Positions 1-10,490 are shown, counted from the stretch's first letter. The stretch is 64,000 nt of DNA from Chitinophagaceae bacterium (GCA_023957755.1 JAMLGT010000008.1:62001-126000), one strand, 5' to 3'. The notes: a model not told the origin generated them from the letters alone. Translations and numbers: made by a program.

Positions 1-587
1 TTATAGTTTTTTGCGTAGATGATGGCGGTACTATCGGGGTTAAAAGAGGCCCAGGAGAGCTCCGCCTTGGTAGTATCCTGAATCTCTGTAATATTTCCGG
101 TAGCAAGGTCATACTTAAGTGTGTAAGTCTTTTTCTTCATGGTATCTGCCTTGTTTTTCAGGTCTTTTCTTTCTTCGGCAGTCTTTACAGTATCTTTCTT
201 GCTTGCCACCTTAAAAGTAAAAGAGCGTTCGTCATCGGCAAACTTAATGTTGGAAATTCCCAGATGTGCTGCATCATGTGGATCCCATGTAATGGCACTT
301 AGTTTTCTGGCCAGATCGGCATTGTCGAATAGTGGTGTTTTAGTTCTTTTGGCAGGGTCCACCAGATACCACTTTTGGGATTTGGTATCGCTGTAAGTGT
401 ACCAGAATTTGCCTGACTTCAGCCACATAGGATTTACCGTTGTGGAAAAAACCAGTTTTCTGAGTTTGGCAGGCGAATATTTTGCTGCCTGCTCAAAATT
501 AGCTTTGGGTACATTCTTATCCCGGCTTTGAGAAAAAGCGGCTGTTACATCAAAGCATAAAAAGAAAAACAATAATCTCTTAAGCAT
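1..587 (-). CDS. S9 family peptidase (DPP IV-like), N-terminal part, cut by window edge
   Basis: The reading frame opens with an ATG at 587 and runs without a stop to base 1, giving 195 residues. It begins with a hydrophobic Sec signal (MLKRLLFFFLCF...). The rest resembles the N-terminal beta-propeller of Bacteroidota dipeptidyl peptidases of the S9 family, with stretches such as KFWYTYSDTKSQKWYLVDP and SAITWDPHDAAHLG. The catalytic alpha/beta-hydrolase domain would lie beyond the left edge, so activity cannot be judged. By family, the enzyme would be a periplasmic or secreted serine peptidase releasing dipeptides. Family call is from sequence resemblance only. Confidence 0.75.
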   Translation of the reverse strand, partial: MLKRLLFFFLCFDVTAAFSQSRDKNVPKANFEQAAKYSPAKLRKLVFSTTVNPMWLKSGKFWYTYSDTKSQKWYLVDPAKRTKTPLFDNADLARKLSAITWDPHDAAHLGISNIKFADDERSFTFKVASKKDTVKTAEERKDLKNKADTMKKKTYTLKYDLATGNITEIQDTTKAELSWASFNPDSTAIIYAKNY

Positions 588-786
588 ATTAGAATTTTTA
601 AGTGGTGAAATTTAAAGAAAATTCAAGTGCAGTTTTGATTTAAGTTTTGAGCGGAGTAGTATTGTTTTGAATGGAGTTTTAGCAAGTACAGATTATACTT
701 AATGTTTATGACTTGAACAGGATTCAAATAATTGATTTGTAGTTATCTTCGACGACAGCCGGAAAGCTATTATACCCAAAAGCAAT

Positions 787-1293
787 ATGATAATGAAGAT
801 GATGAGTGCAATAGTACTATGTATTATCAGTGTCGCAGCCTGTACGCAAACCAGCAACATTTCCGGAAATCAGAATGCAGAGGCTGTGGCATCTTACTAT
901 TATCGCCTGCCAGGTACCATTGCCGTGGATGAGAACGGCAATGAAATACCACCGATAATTGATACGGTTTATACAGTTTATGTAATTACAAAAGATTCTG
1001 TGGATCATTGGGAAACTGCTTGTATAAAGGGAAAGTATTTTGATGCGTATGCTACACTTAGCAGTAGGGATGGGGTAGTTCTGGAGTCTGCAGAAGCTAC
1101 AGATGAAAAAATTAATATTGAAGTGCCACCGCAATCCAGGTTATGGATTGTATCGCTGTCCCCTCGTGTAGATAGCAAGGAACCAAAGCCTGAACATGGC
1201 GGGCTTGCCTGGATTGAGTTTGCGATTGCAGGGAAGAAATATTTGTGCCCAATTAAGAAATTGATTCGTGTGGAAGGCATTCCGTCTGTCTGA
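787..1293 (+). CDS. putative small lipoprotein, function unknown
   Basis: This 168-residue protein starts with a lipoprotein signal: a short hydrophobic stretch ends in a lipobox VAAC with the lipidated cysteine near residue 19. ATG codons at 787 and 793 could both serve as start. The mature part is rich in beta-type residues and has no motif I recognise. It stands alone between the divergent S9 peptidase and the large secreted protein. An overlapping frame at 732-932 and antisense frames have no signal peptide or family resemblance, so this frame is preferred. Confidence 0.6.
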   Translation: MIMKMMSAIVLCIISVAACTQTSNISGNQNAEAVASYYYRLPGTIAVDENGNEIPPIIDTVYTVYVITKDSVDHWETACIKGKYFDAYATLSSRDGVVLESAEATDEKINIEVPPQSRLWIVSLSPRVDSKEPKPEHGGLAWIEFAIAGKKYLCPIKKLIRVEGIPSV

Positions 1294-1564
1294 CTGGTAT
1301 TCACAGGAAGCATTGCGTATTGCGCACTTAATGGTGAACTGAACTCCATAAACATCCTTTTAATTTTTAATACAATGCAGGGATTATGTCCATTAGTGCG
1401 ACCTGGGTGTACGAATCTTTTTTGGGTTTGCCCTGGTTTCCTATTGTGAACCAATGTGTTGGCATGTTAGATGTGGATATTTTCCTGATTAATATTTTGA
1501 TTAGCAGCAAGCTGTTATTTTTATTTTTCCCTACCTTTTGCAAGAAATCAAAGAATTAACTTTT

Positions 1565-4500
1565 ATGAAGAAACCATTACTCAGCCTGTTTGTTATCTTC
1601 CTTTCTACGGTGTCGGGTTACCTGATTTGGAAAACCCTGAATGGAAACACTTCGGTAGATTATTCAGGTAAACTTGAAAGGGTAGTAAGAAAGAAGACAC
1701 CTAAACCCATTGAACAAACGGGAATTTATGAATCGCAGTTACGCGATTACGAACTTACGAGAGATATTTCTCTTGGATATGTACCTAAAGACCGATTGGT
1801 TAGCCTTACTTCTGAACTTATGAAAGCAGAGGTGATGAGGGGTGGCAGAGGTAGCAGCGCTCTGGGAATCACCTTGGAGGAACGGGGCCCTTATGCTGAT
1901 ATCGCCGGCCCCCAGGGGAATTACAGGATTGAAAATACTTCTACTGCAGGAAGGGTGCGTGCGGTGTGGGTGGATCTTGCTGATCCCACATTTCATACGG
2001 TTTGGGTCGGGGGTGTGGCAGGAGGTATTTGGAAGACAACAGATATCCAGAATACAGATCCCACATGGACCTTAGTAAGTGATTATTTTGACAACATGGC
2101 TATTGGAGGAATTTGTCAGGACCCTACGAATCATAACATCATGTATTTCGGAACAGGTGAAAAAACTAACAATTTAGACAGAGTGAGAGGAGGGGGAGTT
2201 TGGAAGAGTACTGATCATGGCGTTACCTGGAACCTGCTCCCTTCGACTACCGGTTTTATCAATGTTTCCAAAATCCTGTGCGATAATGCAGGAAATGTAT
2301 ATGTGGCCACTATTGGTTCCACAGGACTTCGCAGGTCAACTGACAAAGGAGCTACATGGACAAATATTTCGCCCATTGGGAAGACTACATATATTACTGA
2401 TATGGAACTCAGTGCTACAGGCAGGCTTCATATCGTTTGCGGATATAGAAGTAGTGCCGGCGAAAGTGGCCCGATGTACACAGACAATCCCTCTACGGTA
2501 ACTTCTTCTACATGGAATGCGCCGGTTACAACATTTCCGGCTCAGTACAACTCAGATATAGCCGTAGCCGGAAATATTTTATATGCACTCCCTGCCAATT
2601 CATCCTGGGGCACCCCCACACTTTATAAATCTATTGATGGGGGAGTTAATTGGGCATCTACAGGAGCCACTATTCCTTCGGATGCCTATAGTGGTATAGC
2701 ATGGTATTGTTTAGCCCTGGCAGTGAATCCTGCAAATACCAACAACGTGATTGTGGGTGGATTAAACGTTTTCAGAACTACTGATGGCGGTAATAGCTGG
2801 AACAAGATTTCCCTCTGGGCAGGTTCAGGTCCATATTCTTATGTCCATGCAGATCAGCAGTATGCTGTATGGAATGGTGACCAGATAATAGTGGCTTCTG
2901 ATGGAGGCATCAGTCTTTCTCAGGATGGAGGCTACACCTTTAAGAATAGAAACACCGGTTTGCGTATTAAACAATTTTATTCAGTGGCATCACATCCGAC
3001 AGACTATAACTATTTTCTGGGAGGAACCCAGGATAATGGTTCACATAAATTGTATAAACCTGGTTTGGATTCATCTATTGAAGTAACCGGTGGTGATGGG
3101 GCGTTTGTACACATAGATCAGATAGATCCGCAATATCAATTCACCTCTTATGTTTATAACCAGTATCGAAGAAGTACTGACGGTGGTAAATCATGGACAG
3201 GGGTCGATTATTCGACTACTATAGGAAGTTTTATTAATCCTACGGATTATGATTCCAGAAGTAAGACCATGTATTGTGGAGCAGATAATAACCGGTTTAT
3301 CAGATGGGATAATGCAATCTCGGGAAGGTCTTTCACTGCTGTACCGCTTTCATCATTGGGAGGGACTATCAGGCATGTCTCTGTATCGCCTTACACACTT
3401 AACAGAGTGTTTTTTGGCTCTAGCTCAGGTAAGATTATTCGTGTAGATAATGCAAATGATGACAATACCCTAACGGCTACTACCATTAAATCAGGAACTC
3501 CCACTTCCAATATATCATGTATCGCAGTCGGCACAAATGATAATAATCTTTTGGCTACATATTCCAATTATGGTGCACAACATGTCTGGCTCACTAATGA
3601 TGGCGGCACCTCGTGGACAAATGTTAGTGGTAACCTGCCGGATATGCCGGTATGGTGGGCTGTATTCTATCCTGAAAGTAATACAAAGGCAATCATTGCC
3701 ACTGAAGCAGGTGTATGGGAGACTGATAACCTGAATGGTTCAAGTACTGTGTGGGAGCGGAATACCACCTTTCCTTTTGTAAGAACAGATATGTTGAAAT
3801 ACAGGAGAGGAGATAATTCTCTTGCCGCCGCAACTCATGGCAGGGGTATCTTTACTGCGCAACTTCCGACATTGCCGCCTTATGCCCGTTTTGCGTTTAG
3901 CTCGATGTCGTTTAAGGAAACGACTGAAAGCACTACTGATGGATGCAGATACTACAAGGATTATTTAGTAAATGTGGTTTTAGATGCTGCAGCTTCGGGA
4001 AGTGAAACACTTACCGTTAATTTAAAACCAGGTGGTACGGCAATAGAAGGGCAGGATTTTGAATTTACTACAAATGGAAACTTTACCAGTCCTTCGCACA
4101 CAATTACTGTACCTGTAGGGAGCAAAGGCCCCTATCCTGTGTCTATAAGGATTTACAATGATGCTGAAGTGGAATCTGCTGAGACCTTTACACTCAGTCT
4201 TTCCGTATCCGGTACCACCAATGCATTGGTGTCGCCTAGTTTTGGCGAAAATATTATAGAAATCAGAAATGGCATCAGTGCCCCATCATTCGAATTGAAG
4301 GAATCAGTATTTATGTTAGGAGGTCGGCAATATTATATGGCAGTTCCGGATATCGTTTTGGATATCAACATGAAAAGTAGAAGGAGTCAGAGTATCTACC
4401 GGGCTGCTGAATTGCGTGATCTGGGCATGAGAAAAGGAGTTATTAAATCAATCGGATTGGATATTGAAAAATATTCCATTTCAGCATATAAGAATCTGAA

Positions 4501-5872
4501 TATCAAATTAGGAACCTCGACCTATAATTATCCCTATGACGCCACAGGTTTTCACTTTACCAATACGACTGTTTACAAATCGTATGCCTCATATAATACG
4601 GTTAACGGTATTAATACATTTGTATTTGATCATCCGTTTGAGTGGGATGGAGTATCAAATGTGGTAATAGAAATTTGCTATGACAATCTTTTGGCAGGTT
4701 CAGAATCTAGAGATAAGGTAATCGGTTATGGAGATGGCAGTGGAATTGATGTGGCTGGAATTATCGGGCAAAACAATATCAATTGTGATGAAGAATTTAG
4801 TCTCCCATGGAAGTATAATACTAGTGGAATAAGACCCAGGGTTGAATACGGTTACCTGGGTAGCGACAACAACATCGCTACATCAGGTACAAGAACCGAA
4901 ACGGTGTATAACAATGGCATCTATTATTTTTATAATGGTGATGATGTGATTAGTAGAATTAAAGACGCCACCACCTCATTGGGCTGTGTGACTTCCCAAA
5001 TTTTAGCTACCGGAACAGACTGGCTTCCGTATGCTAATAAATCCCGATCTGCAAAAGTATTCCAGATTACTCCGGGATCAAGCACGGCAAGCTACAATGT
5101 AGGGATTTATCTCACTACCGCGGAAATGGGGGGACGTACGCCTGCTGATGTCGTGTTGGTAAAAACCGATGCAACTGCAATTAATCCTTCAGGAGGACAT
5201 TCGTCCGATACCCAATTAGGATTTACCACCTATGAGACGTACGATCAGGGTTATTTGTTTATAGCATCATTTACCGGATTCACCTCTAATACTAAATTCT
5301 TCCTTTCAGAAAAGGATGTGGTGATACCAGTGAAGTTGCAAAGCTTTACTGGAGCTATCCATAATGATTATGCCGTATTAAATTGGAAGACAGCGTCAGA
5401 ACAAAACACTTCCTATTTTGAAGTGCAGAAATCGAGCAATGGAAGTACCGGTTTCACTTCGATTGGCAGGGTGAATGCAGCCGGGAATAGTAATACTGTT
5501 AGGGATTATTCCCTTACAGATAATCGTTTGGCTGCACAGAACTATTACAGATTAAAGATTGTAGATAAGGATGGCAGGTATGAGTACAGTAATACGTTGC
5601 TATTACGCTATTCAGGCCCTCAAAAGCTCACTGTAGTGGGTAATCCGTTCAGGAATGAGATAAAATTGCATTTTGCCAGAGTGCCTGAAGGAAAGGTTAA
5701 AGCAGCACTGTTTAATACGTCGGGGGCAAGAGTATTTAGTGAAGAATATGCCGGCTCTGACGTGATTTCAGTAATGCCTGATAATATGAATAGACTTTCC
5801 GAGGGGATTTATATTCTCAGAGTAAGCGCAGATGGGAGGGTATATACAGAAAGGGTTTTGAAGCGGAAATAA
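1565..5872 (+). CDS. giant secreted Asp-box/Calx-beta protein with T9SS sorting domain (copy 1)
   Basis: The protein has 1,435 residues when started at the ATG at 1565; a TTG 27 bp upstream in frame is less likely because the signal segment MKKPLLSLFVIFLSTVSG follows the ATG directly. Residues about 130-770 form a propeller-like region with many Asp-boxes (STDHGVTW near 215, STDKGATW, SIDGGVNW, TTDGGNSW, STDGGKSW, TNDGGTSW), as in VPS10/sortilin-like and sialidase-like proteins. A Calx-beta-like module sits around 805-885. The C-terminus (about 1,350-1,435) is a T9SS sorting domain ending in a basic tail, so the protein should be exported to the surface. No catalytic residues are evident; binding or glycan hydrolysis are both possible. 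A close paralog follows directly. Confidence 0.85.
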   Translation: MKKPLLSLFVIFLSTVSGYLIWKTLNGNTSVDYSGKLERVVRKKTPKPIEQTGIYESQLRDYELTRDISLGYVPKDRLVSLTSELMKAEVMRGGRGSSALGITLEERGPYADIAGPQGNYRIENTSTAGRVRAVWVDLADPTFHTVWVGGVAGGIWKTTDIQNTDPTWTLVSDYFDNMAIGGICQDPTNHNIMYFGTGEKTNNLDRVRGGGVWKSTDHGVTWNLLPSTTGFINVSKILCDNAGNVYVATIGSTGLRRSTDKGATWTNISPIGKTTYITDMELSATGRLHIVCGYRSSAGESGPMYTDNPSTVTSSTWNAPVTTFPAQYNSDIAVAGNILYALPANSSWGTPTLYKSIDGGVNWASTGATIPSDAYSGIAWYCLALAVNPANTNNVIVGGLNVFRTTDGGNSWNKISLWAGSGPYSYVHADQQYAVWNGDQIIVASDGGISLSQDGGYTFKNRNTGLRIKQFYSVASHPTDYNYFLGGTQDNGSHKLYKPGLDSSIEVTGGDGAFVHIDQIDPQYQFTSYVYNQYRRSTDGGKSWTGVDYSTTIGSFINPTDYDSRSKTMYCGADNNRFIRWDNAISGRSFTAVPLSSLGGTIRHVSVSPYTLNRVFFGSSSGKIIRVDNANDDNTLTATTIKSGTPTSNISCIAVGTNDNNLLATYSNYGAQHVWLTNDGGTSWTNVSGNLPDMPVWWAVFYPESNTKAIIATEAGVWETDNLNGSSTVWERNTTFPFVRTDMLKYRRGDNSLAAATHGRGIFTAQLPTLPPYARFAFSSMSFKETTESTTDGCRYYKDYLVNVVLDAAASGSETLTVNLKPGGTAIEGQDFEFTTNGNFTSPSHTITVPVGSKGPYPVSIRIYNDAEVESAETFTLSLSVSGTTNALVSPSFGENIIEIRNGISAPSFELKESVFMLGGRQYYMAVPDIVLDINMKSRRSQSIYRAAELRDLGMRKGVIKSIGLDIEKYSISAYKNLNIKLGTSTYNYPYDATGFHFTNTTVYKSYASYNTVNGINTFVFDHPFEWDGVSNVVIEICYDNLLAGSESRDKVIGYGDGSGIDVAGIIGQNNINCDEEFSLPWKYNTSGIRPRVEYGYLGSDNNIATSGTRTETVYNNGIYYFYNGDDVISRIKDATTSLGCVTSQILATGTDWLPYANKSRSAKVFQITPGSSTASYNVGIYLTTAEMGGRTPADVVLVKTDATAINPSGGHSSDTQLGFTTYETYDQGYLFIASFTGFTSNTKFFLSEKDVVIPVKLQSFTGAIHNDYAVLNWKTASEQNTSYFEVQKSSNGSTGFTSIGRVNAAGNSNTVRDYSLTDNRLAAQNYYRLKIVDKDGRYEYSNTLLLRYSGPQKLTVVGNPFRNEIKLHFARVPEGKVKAALFNTSGARVFSEEYAGSDVISVMPDNMNRLSEGIYILRVSADGRVYTERVLKRK
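5414..5785 (+). repeat. near-identical 372-bp repeat, copy 1 of 2
   Basis: This segment at the 3' end of the first giant gene matches 10009-10380 in the second with only three differences that I could find, while sequence on both sides is clearly diverged. It encodes the end of the linker domain and most of the T9SS sorting domain. Confidence 0.9.
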
Positions 5873-5901
5873 TTTTCACGAGTTCATTTTTGAATTACTA
5901 A

Positions 5902-5930
5902 GGCTGCTCTGAAAAGAGCAGTCTTTTTTT
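5902..5930 (+). terminator. rho-independent terminator after first giant gene
   Basis: A 9-bp stem (5902-5910 with 5915-5923, one G-T pair) with a GAAA loop is followed directly by a run of T. It lies 30 bp past the stop codon of the upstream gene, so the two paralogous genes are probably separate transcripts. Confidence 0.85.
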
Positions 5931-6108
5931 ATTTTTATTTTTTCATATTTGTTAAAAAATTAATCCTATCTTTATTCTTCCACGTACCAAGAAGACTGCG
6001 TTCAATAACCATGCTCTCCAATCCTGAGATAAACTGATTAATGGCCTTATAAACATCTCGAAAAGGGCAGGTGCAATCTATTATTAAATTAACTAAATCA
6101 TTTTATTT

Positions 6109-9100
6109 ATGAGATTGAGAAAATTACTATCAGCAGTTTCGGTGATTTTATTTGCAGGTGTTATCGGATATTTTTTCTGGAAGAATTCTACTGTGCCCCG
6201 GTATAAAATGGAGATTCTTTCGGATGATGCACGAGTATTTCTTCCCAAGCGGGAGAAACCGATGGAACAAACAGGCCTTTATGAATCGCAGTTAAGAGAT
6301 TGGGAACTTACACGGGATTTGAAATTAGGCTATGTGCCAAAAGAAAGGTTGATGGCTGTAGTGTCTGATGTGATGAAGGCAGATGCCATGAGAGGATTTG
6401 CGAAGACAAGTGCGTTGGGGATTTCATGGGTTGAAAGAGGGCCTCATGCTGATCGTCCCGGACCTTATGGCAACTCCAGGGTGCTCAATTCTGTGACGGC
6501 GGGAAGAATCAGGGCAATGTGGGTTGATCTGGCAGATGCCACGAAACAAACGGTCTGGGTTGGTGGTGTGGCAGGCGGACTTTGGAAAACCACGAATATA
6601 GATGATCCCAATGCGTCATGGACACTCGTGAGTGACTACTTCGATAATATGGCGATTGGAGGGATCTGTCAGGATCCCACTAATACTAATATTATGTATT
6701 TCGGAACAGGAGAGAAGGCTGCCAACCTTGACCGGGTTCGAGGTGGAGGAATTTGGAAGAGTACGGATCATGGTGTAACCTGGAATTTATTGCCATCAAC
6801 AAAAGGGTTTTGGAATATAAGTAAGTTATTGTGTGATGCATCAGGGAATTTGTATGCCTCCACTTTAGAGGGTGGTGCGGGATTGTTACGGTCGGGCGAT
6901 GGAGGAGTTACGTGGGTAAACATAACTCCTGCAGGTATGTCGACAAATGTATCCGACATGATTATCAGTAGTACAGGCAGGCTGCATGCATTTTTTGGGT
7001 ATGCATACTTTGAGGGGTCCGGAACTACTAAAGGATATAGATACACAGCTAATCCGGCAACTGTGACGGCTGCAACCTGGAGTATGCCGGTTACGGTTCC
7101 CACAGCTTTGTCGAGTGCTTTGAACATAGCATTTGCCAGTTCGGGAGATGTGATTTATGGGCTGCCTTCCAATAGCAGCCACCAGACACCTGATGTAGTG
7201 AAATCAACCGATGGTGGAGAGAACTGGGTTACGATAAACTCCACTTCGTTACCTGCTACCTCGACAGGACTCAGCTATGGACAAGGATGGTATTGCCTTG
7301 CGGTGGCAGTAGATCCGGCTGATCCTGACAAGGCAATTGTAGGTGGTATGAATGTTTATAGAACGACCGATGGAGGTGTCACATGGTCAAGGGTATCCAT
7401 GTGGTATGGTACGGGTCCAACGTCTTATGTACATGCCGATCAGCAATATGCTTTATGGGATGGAGACAGGGTGCTCGTCGCTTCTGACGGAGGGGTAGGT
7501 ATTTCGCTCGATGGCGGTGCCACATTCACTGAGAGAAGTACGGGGCTTCGCATAAAACAGTTCTATAGTATTGCGGCGCATCCGACAAATTTGAATTATT
7601 ATATGGGTGGGACACAGGATAATGGCACTCAGGTACTCTTCAAGCCGGGGTTAGATTCTGCAATTGAAGTCACCGGAGGAGATGGAGGTTTTTCGCATAT
7701 TGATCAGATAGATCCGCAATACCACTTTACAGCTTATACGTATAACCAATACAGGCGAAGTATTGATGGTGGTAATACCTGGAGTAGTGTGAATTATTCA
7801 AACTCAATCGGGGCGTTTATTAATCCGACTGATTATGATTCAAGAGCTAAGAAAATGTATTGCGCAGCATCAGTTGATCAAATTCTAAGGTGGGAGAATC
7901 CAACTTCAGGAAGCACTTTCACTCCTATGGCAATATCCGGATTAGGAGGCAGGGCCACCCATATTACAGTGTCGCCATATACGCCCAACAGGGTGTTTCT
8001 GGGTTCCTCTTCAGGAGCGATTGTAAGGGTTGATGATGCTAATGGATCAGAATATACGGTTACAAAGATTAACCACGGTACTCCCGGAGCTAACGTTTCC
8101 TGTATTGCGCCCGGTACAAATGACAATAACCTGCTTGCAACTTTTAGCAATTACGGTGTGGCACATGTATGGCATTCTACAGATGGAGGAAATTCATGGA
8201 CAAATGTTTCAGGTAATCTGCCTGATATTCCCGTTTGGTGGGTACTCTTCTATCCGGAGAGCAACTCGAAAGCAATTATTGCGACAGACGCAGGAGTCTG
8301 GGAAACGGATAATCTTAATGGTACCTCAACTATCTGGGAGAGAAACTCTTCTTTTCCATTTGTTCGGACAGATATGATGAAGTATAGAAAGACAGACAAC
8401 TCTCTGGTAGCCGCTACACATGGTAGGGGAGTTTTCTCTGCACTGCTGCCTAAAATATCACCCTATATCAGATTTCAATCTGCCACCCTCGCATACAAAG
8501 AGAAGACTAAGGATACGGTTGATGTTAGTAGATATTATAAGGATTATGAATTGGCCCTGGCCATTGCTTCGCCACCCACAGGGGATGCTAATGTAACCAT
8601 AACCCTGAACCCGGGAGGCACTGCTACTCAGGGTATTGATTTTGCATTTACAACTAATGGCGATTTTAATGCCCCATCAAATACTTTGGTTTTCCCATCA
8701 GGGAAAACAACAAATCAATATGTTACAATAAGAGTATTTGATGATGCCGAAGACGAACCATCAGAGAATTTCACTCTTCAATTGACAGTTTCAGGAAGTA
8801 CAGATGCTTCAGCTTCTCCTAGTGGAAACCAATGTGTAATTGAAATAGAGAATAGTAAAGGAGCGCCGGGAGCAAATTCTTCCGGCGATGTATCGAACGT
8901 AGTTGGGACATATACTTATAGCCTTGGCTCTGGAGAAAATCAGTATCCGCTTGACATAAGGCTCGAAAAACGAAAAGCTCAAATAATTTACTGGGCTGAC
9001 GAACTGAACACTTATGGATTTAATAATTCCGGTACAATTAAGCGTATTGGGCTTGATTTATTAAAATACTCTACGTTGCCGTATCGAAACTTAACTATAA

Positions 9101-10467
9101 AAATGGGATTGACAGATAAGAGGTTTTTGTATGATGCGGGTACCGCTGAAGTTAACCAATTATTAAACGGAACGGTAGTTAAGACTATATCAGAGTATTA
9201 TACCGTAGCGGGAATAAATGAGTGGGCCTTGGATCAGCCATTCGACTGGGATGGCGTTTCAAACATTATAGTAGAGTTGTGTTATGATAATGCGGAGGTG
9301 AGATCAACTGCAGTGCAGGATAAGACCGTTGGTTACCCAAGTGGAGGAACTACGAGTCAGGCTGCCTTTTTTTGGCAGAATGATTTAGCTTGTGATAATC
9401 CTTTAACTAGCTTTGGGTATTATGGTTCAGGCGTTAAGCCGAGAATGTATATTGAGTTAGAGGAGAATACTACTAATAAGATTGCTACCACCGGAAGCAG
9501 AGTTGAATACCTCTCTAACAATGGTGATTATTATTTCTATAAAGGGAGTGAAATTATTAACTCTATAAAAAGTGCCTCGAAGGCATTAGGTACAGTCAGT
9601 TCAGAAATTATCGCTTCCGGAAATGACTGGCAGCCTTACGGTACCAAACTCAGGTCAGGAAAGGTGTATGAGATATCTCCTTCTCAAAACAGTGATGCAT
9701 CCTATACTATTGGACTCTACTATACTACAGCAGAGTTGGGAGGTATGAATCCTGCTGATCTGGCAATTGCCAAAACCAATGCCACTACGCTGGGCCCCGG
9801 TGTGGAACCGGATACAAAGATCGGGACTACCACCTTCGAGGCTTATGACAATGGGTATTTATTTACAGGTTCCTTTAATGGGTTTTCCAAGTTTTTCCTG
9901 GTAGAGAAGAGTATAGTTGTTCCAGTAAAACTTACTGACTTCAGAGGTGTAGTTCAGGATGATAAGGGAGTATTAAGCTGGAAAACATCCTCTGAGCAAA
10001 ATTCTGCATATTTTGAAGTGCAGAAATCGAGCAATGGAAGTACCGGTTTCACTTCGATTGGCAGGGTGAATGCAGCCGGAAATAGTAGTACTGTTAGGAA
10101 TTATTCCCTTACAGATAATCGTTTGGCTGCACAGAACTATTACAGATTAAAGATTGTAGATAAGGATGGCAGGTATGAGTACAGTAATACGTTGCTATTA
10201 CGCTATTCAGGCCCTCAAAAGCTCACTGTAGTGGGTAATCCGTTCAGGAATGAGATAAAATTGCATTTTGCCAGAGTGCCTGAAGGAAAGGTTAAAGCAG
10301 CACTGTTTAATACGTCGGGGGCAAGAGTATTTAGTGAAGAATATGCCGGCTCTGACGTGATTTCAGTAATGCCTGATAATGGTAATAAATTGTCTGTGGG
10401 CACCTACATTCTGAAGGTGTATGCTGACAGAAAGGTATATACACAAAAGGTTATAAAGAGGAAATAA
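6109..10467 (+). CDS. giant secreted Asp-box/Calx-beta protein with T9SS sorting domain (copy 2)
   Basis: This 1,452-residue protein is a full-length paralog of its upstream neighbour with the same order: N-terminal hydrophobic signal (LLSAVSVILFAGVIGYFFW), an Asp-box propeller region to about residue 775 (STDHGVTW, STDGGENW, TTDGGVTW, SIDGGNTW, STDGGNSW), a Calx-beta-like module near 815-900, a beta-rich middle, and a T9SS C-terminal domain. The two differ most between about residues 915 and 1,180, while the last 140 residues are nearly identical. It has its own terminator, so each copy is likely transcribed singly. Role is unknown: a surface-exposed or released binding protein or glycosidase is the best guess. 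Confidence 0.85.
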   Translation: MRLRKLLSAVSVILFAGVIGYFFWKNSTVPRYKMEILSDDARVFLPKREKPMEQTGLYESQLRDWELTRDLKLGYVPKERLMAVVSDVMKADAMRGFAKTSALGISWVERGPHADRPGPYGNSRVLNSVTAGRIRAMWVDLADATKQTVWVGGVAGGLWKTTNIDDPNASWTLVSDYFDNMAIGGICQDPTNTNIMYFGTGEKAANLDRVRGGGIWKSTDHGVTWNLLPSTKGFWNISKLLCDASGNLYASTLEGGAGLLRSGDGGVTWVNITPAGMSTNVSDMIISSTGRLHAFFGYAYFEGSGTTKGYRYTANPATVTAATWSMPVTVPTALSSALNIAFASSGDVIYGLPSNSSHQTPDVVKSTDGGENWVTINSTSLPATSTGLSYGQGWYCLAVAVDPADPDKAIVGGMNVYRTTDGGVTWSRVSMWYGTGPTSYVHADQQYALWDGDRVLVASDGGVGISLDGGATFTERSTGLRIKQFYSIAAHPTNLNYYMGGTQDNGTQVLFKPGLDSAIEVTGGDGGFSHIDQIDPQYHFTAYTYNQYRRSIDGGNTWSSVNYSNSIGAFINPTDYDSRAKKMYCAASVDQILRWENPTSGSTFTPMAISGLGGRATHITVSPYTPNRVFLGSSSGAIVRVDDANGSEYTVTKINHGTPGANVSCIAPGTNDNNLLATFSNYGVAHVWHSTDGGNSWTNVSGNLPDIPVWWVLFYPESNSKAIIATDAGVWETDNLNGTSTIWERNSSFPFVRTDMMKYRKTDNSLVAATHGRGVFSALLPKISPYIRFQSATLAYKEKTKDTVDVSRYYKDYELALAIASPPTGDANVTITLNPGGTATQGIDFAFTTNGDFNAPSNTLVFPSGKTTNQYVTIRVFDDAEDEPSENFTLQLTVSGSTDASASPSGNQCVIEIENSKGAPGANSSGDVSNVVGTYTYSLGSGENQYPLDIRLEKRKAQIIYWADELNTYGFNNSGTIKRIGLDLLKYSTLPYRNLTIKMGLTDKRFLYDAGTAEVNQLLNGTVVKTISEYYTVAGINEWALDQPFDWDGVSNIIVELCYDNAEVRSTAVQDKTVGYPSGGTTSQAAFFWQNDLACDNPLTSFGYYGSGVKPRMYIELEENTTNKIATTGSRVEYLSNNGDYYFYKGSEIINSIKSASKALGTVSSEIIASGNDWQPYGTKLRSGKVYEISPSQNSDASYTIGLYYTTAELGGMNPADLAIAKTNATTLGPGVEPDTKIGTTTFEAYDNGYLFTGSFNGFSKFFLVEKSIVVPVKLTDFRGVVQDDKGVLSWKTSSEQNSAYFEVQKSSNGSTGFTSIGRVNAAGNSSTVRNYSLTDNRLAAQNYYRLKIVDKDGRYEYSNTLLLRYSGPQKLTVVGNPFRNEIKLHFARVPEGKVKAALFNTSGARVFSEEYAGSDVISVMPDNGNKLSVGTYILKVYADRKVYTQKVIKRK
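10009..10380 (+). repeat. near-identical 372-bp repeat, copy 2 of 2
   Basis: Partner of 5414-5785. The match starts and stops sharply within both coding regions. Differences seen are one in the codon before AATAGT, one inside it and one in the GGATTA/GAATTA position; all lie within about 30 bp. Confidence 0.9.
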
Positions 10468-10490
10468 CCGTATGTTGTAAACTCATTGAA

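Noticed and set aside
139-396. Plus-strand open frame of 85 codons
   Set aside because: It is antisense to the S9 peptidase reading frame, which has a signal peptide and clear family resemblance.
1005-1454. Minus-strand open frame of 149 codons, and a smaller one at 817-1134
   Set aside because: Both are antisense to the lipoprotein gene, show no family resemblance or signal, and the composition looks like a shadow frame.
1538-1564. Extended start (TTG) for the first giant gene
   Set aside because: The signal segment begins right at the ATG at 1565, and the extension adds polar residues ahead of it.
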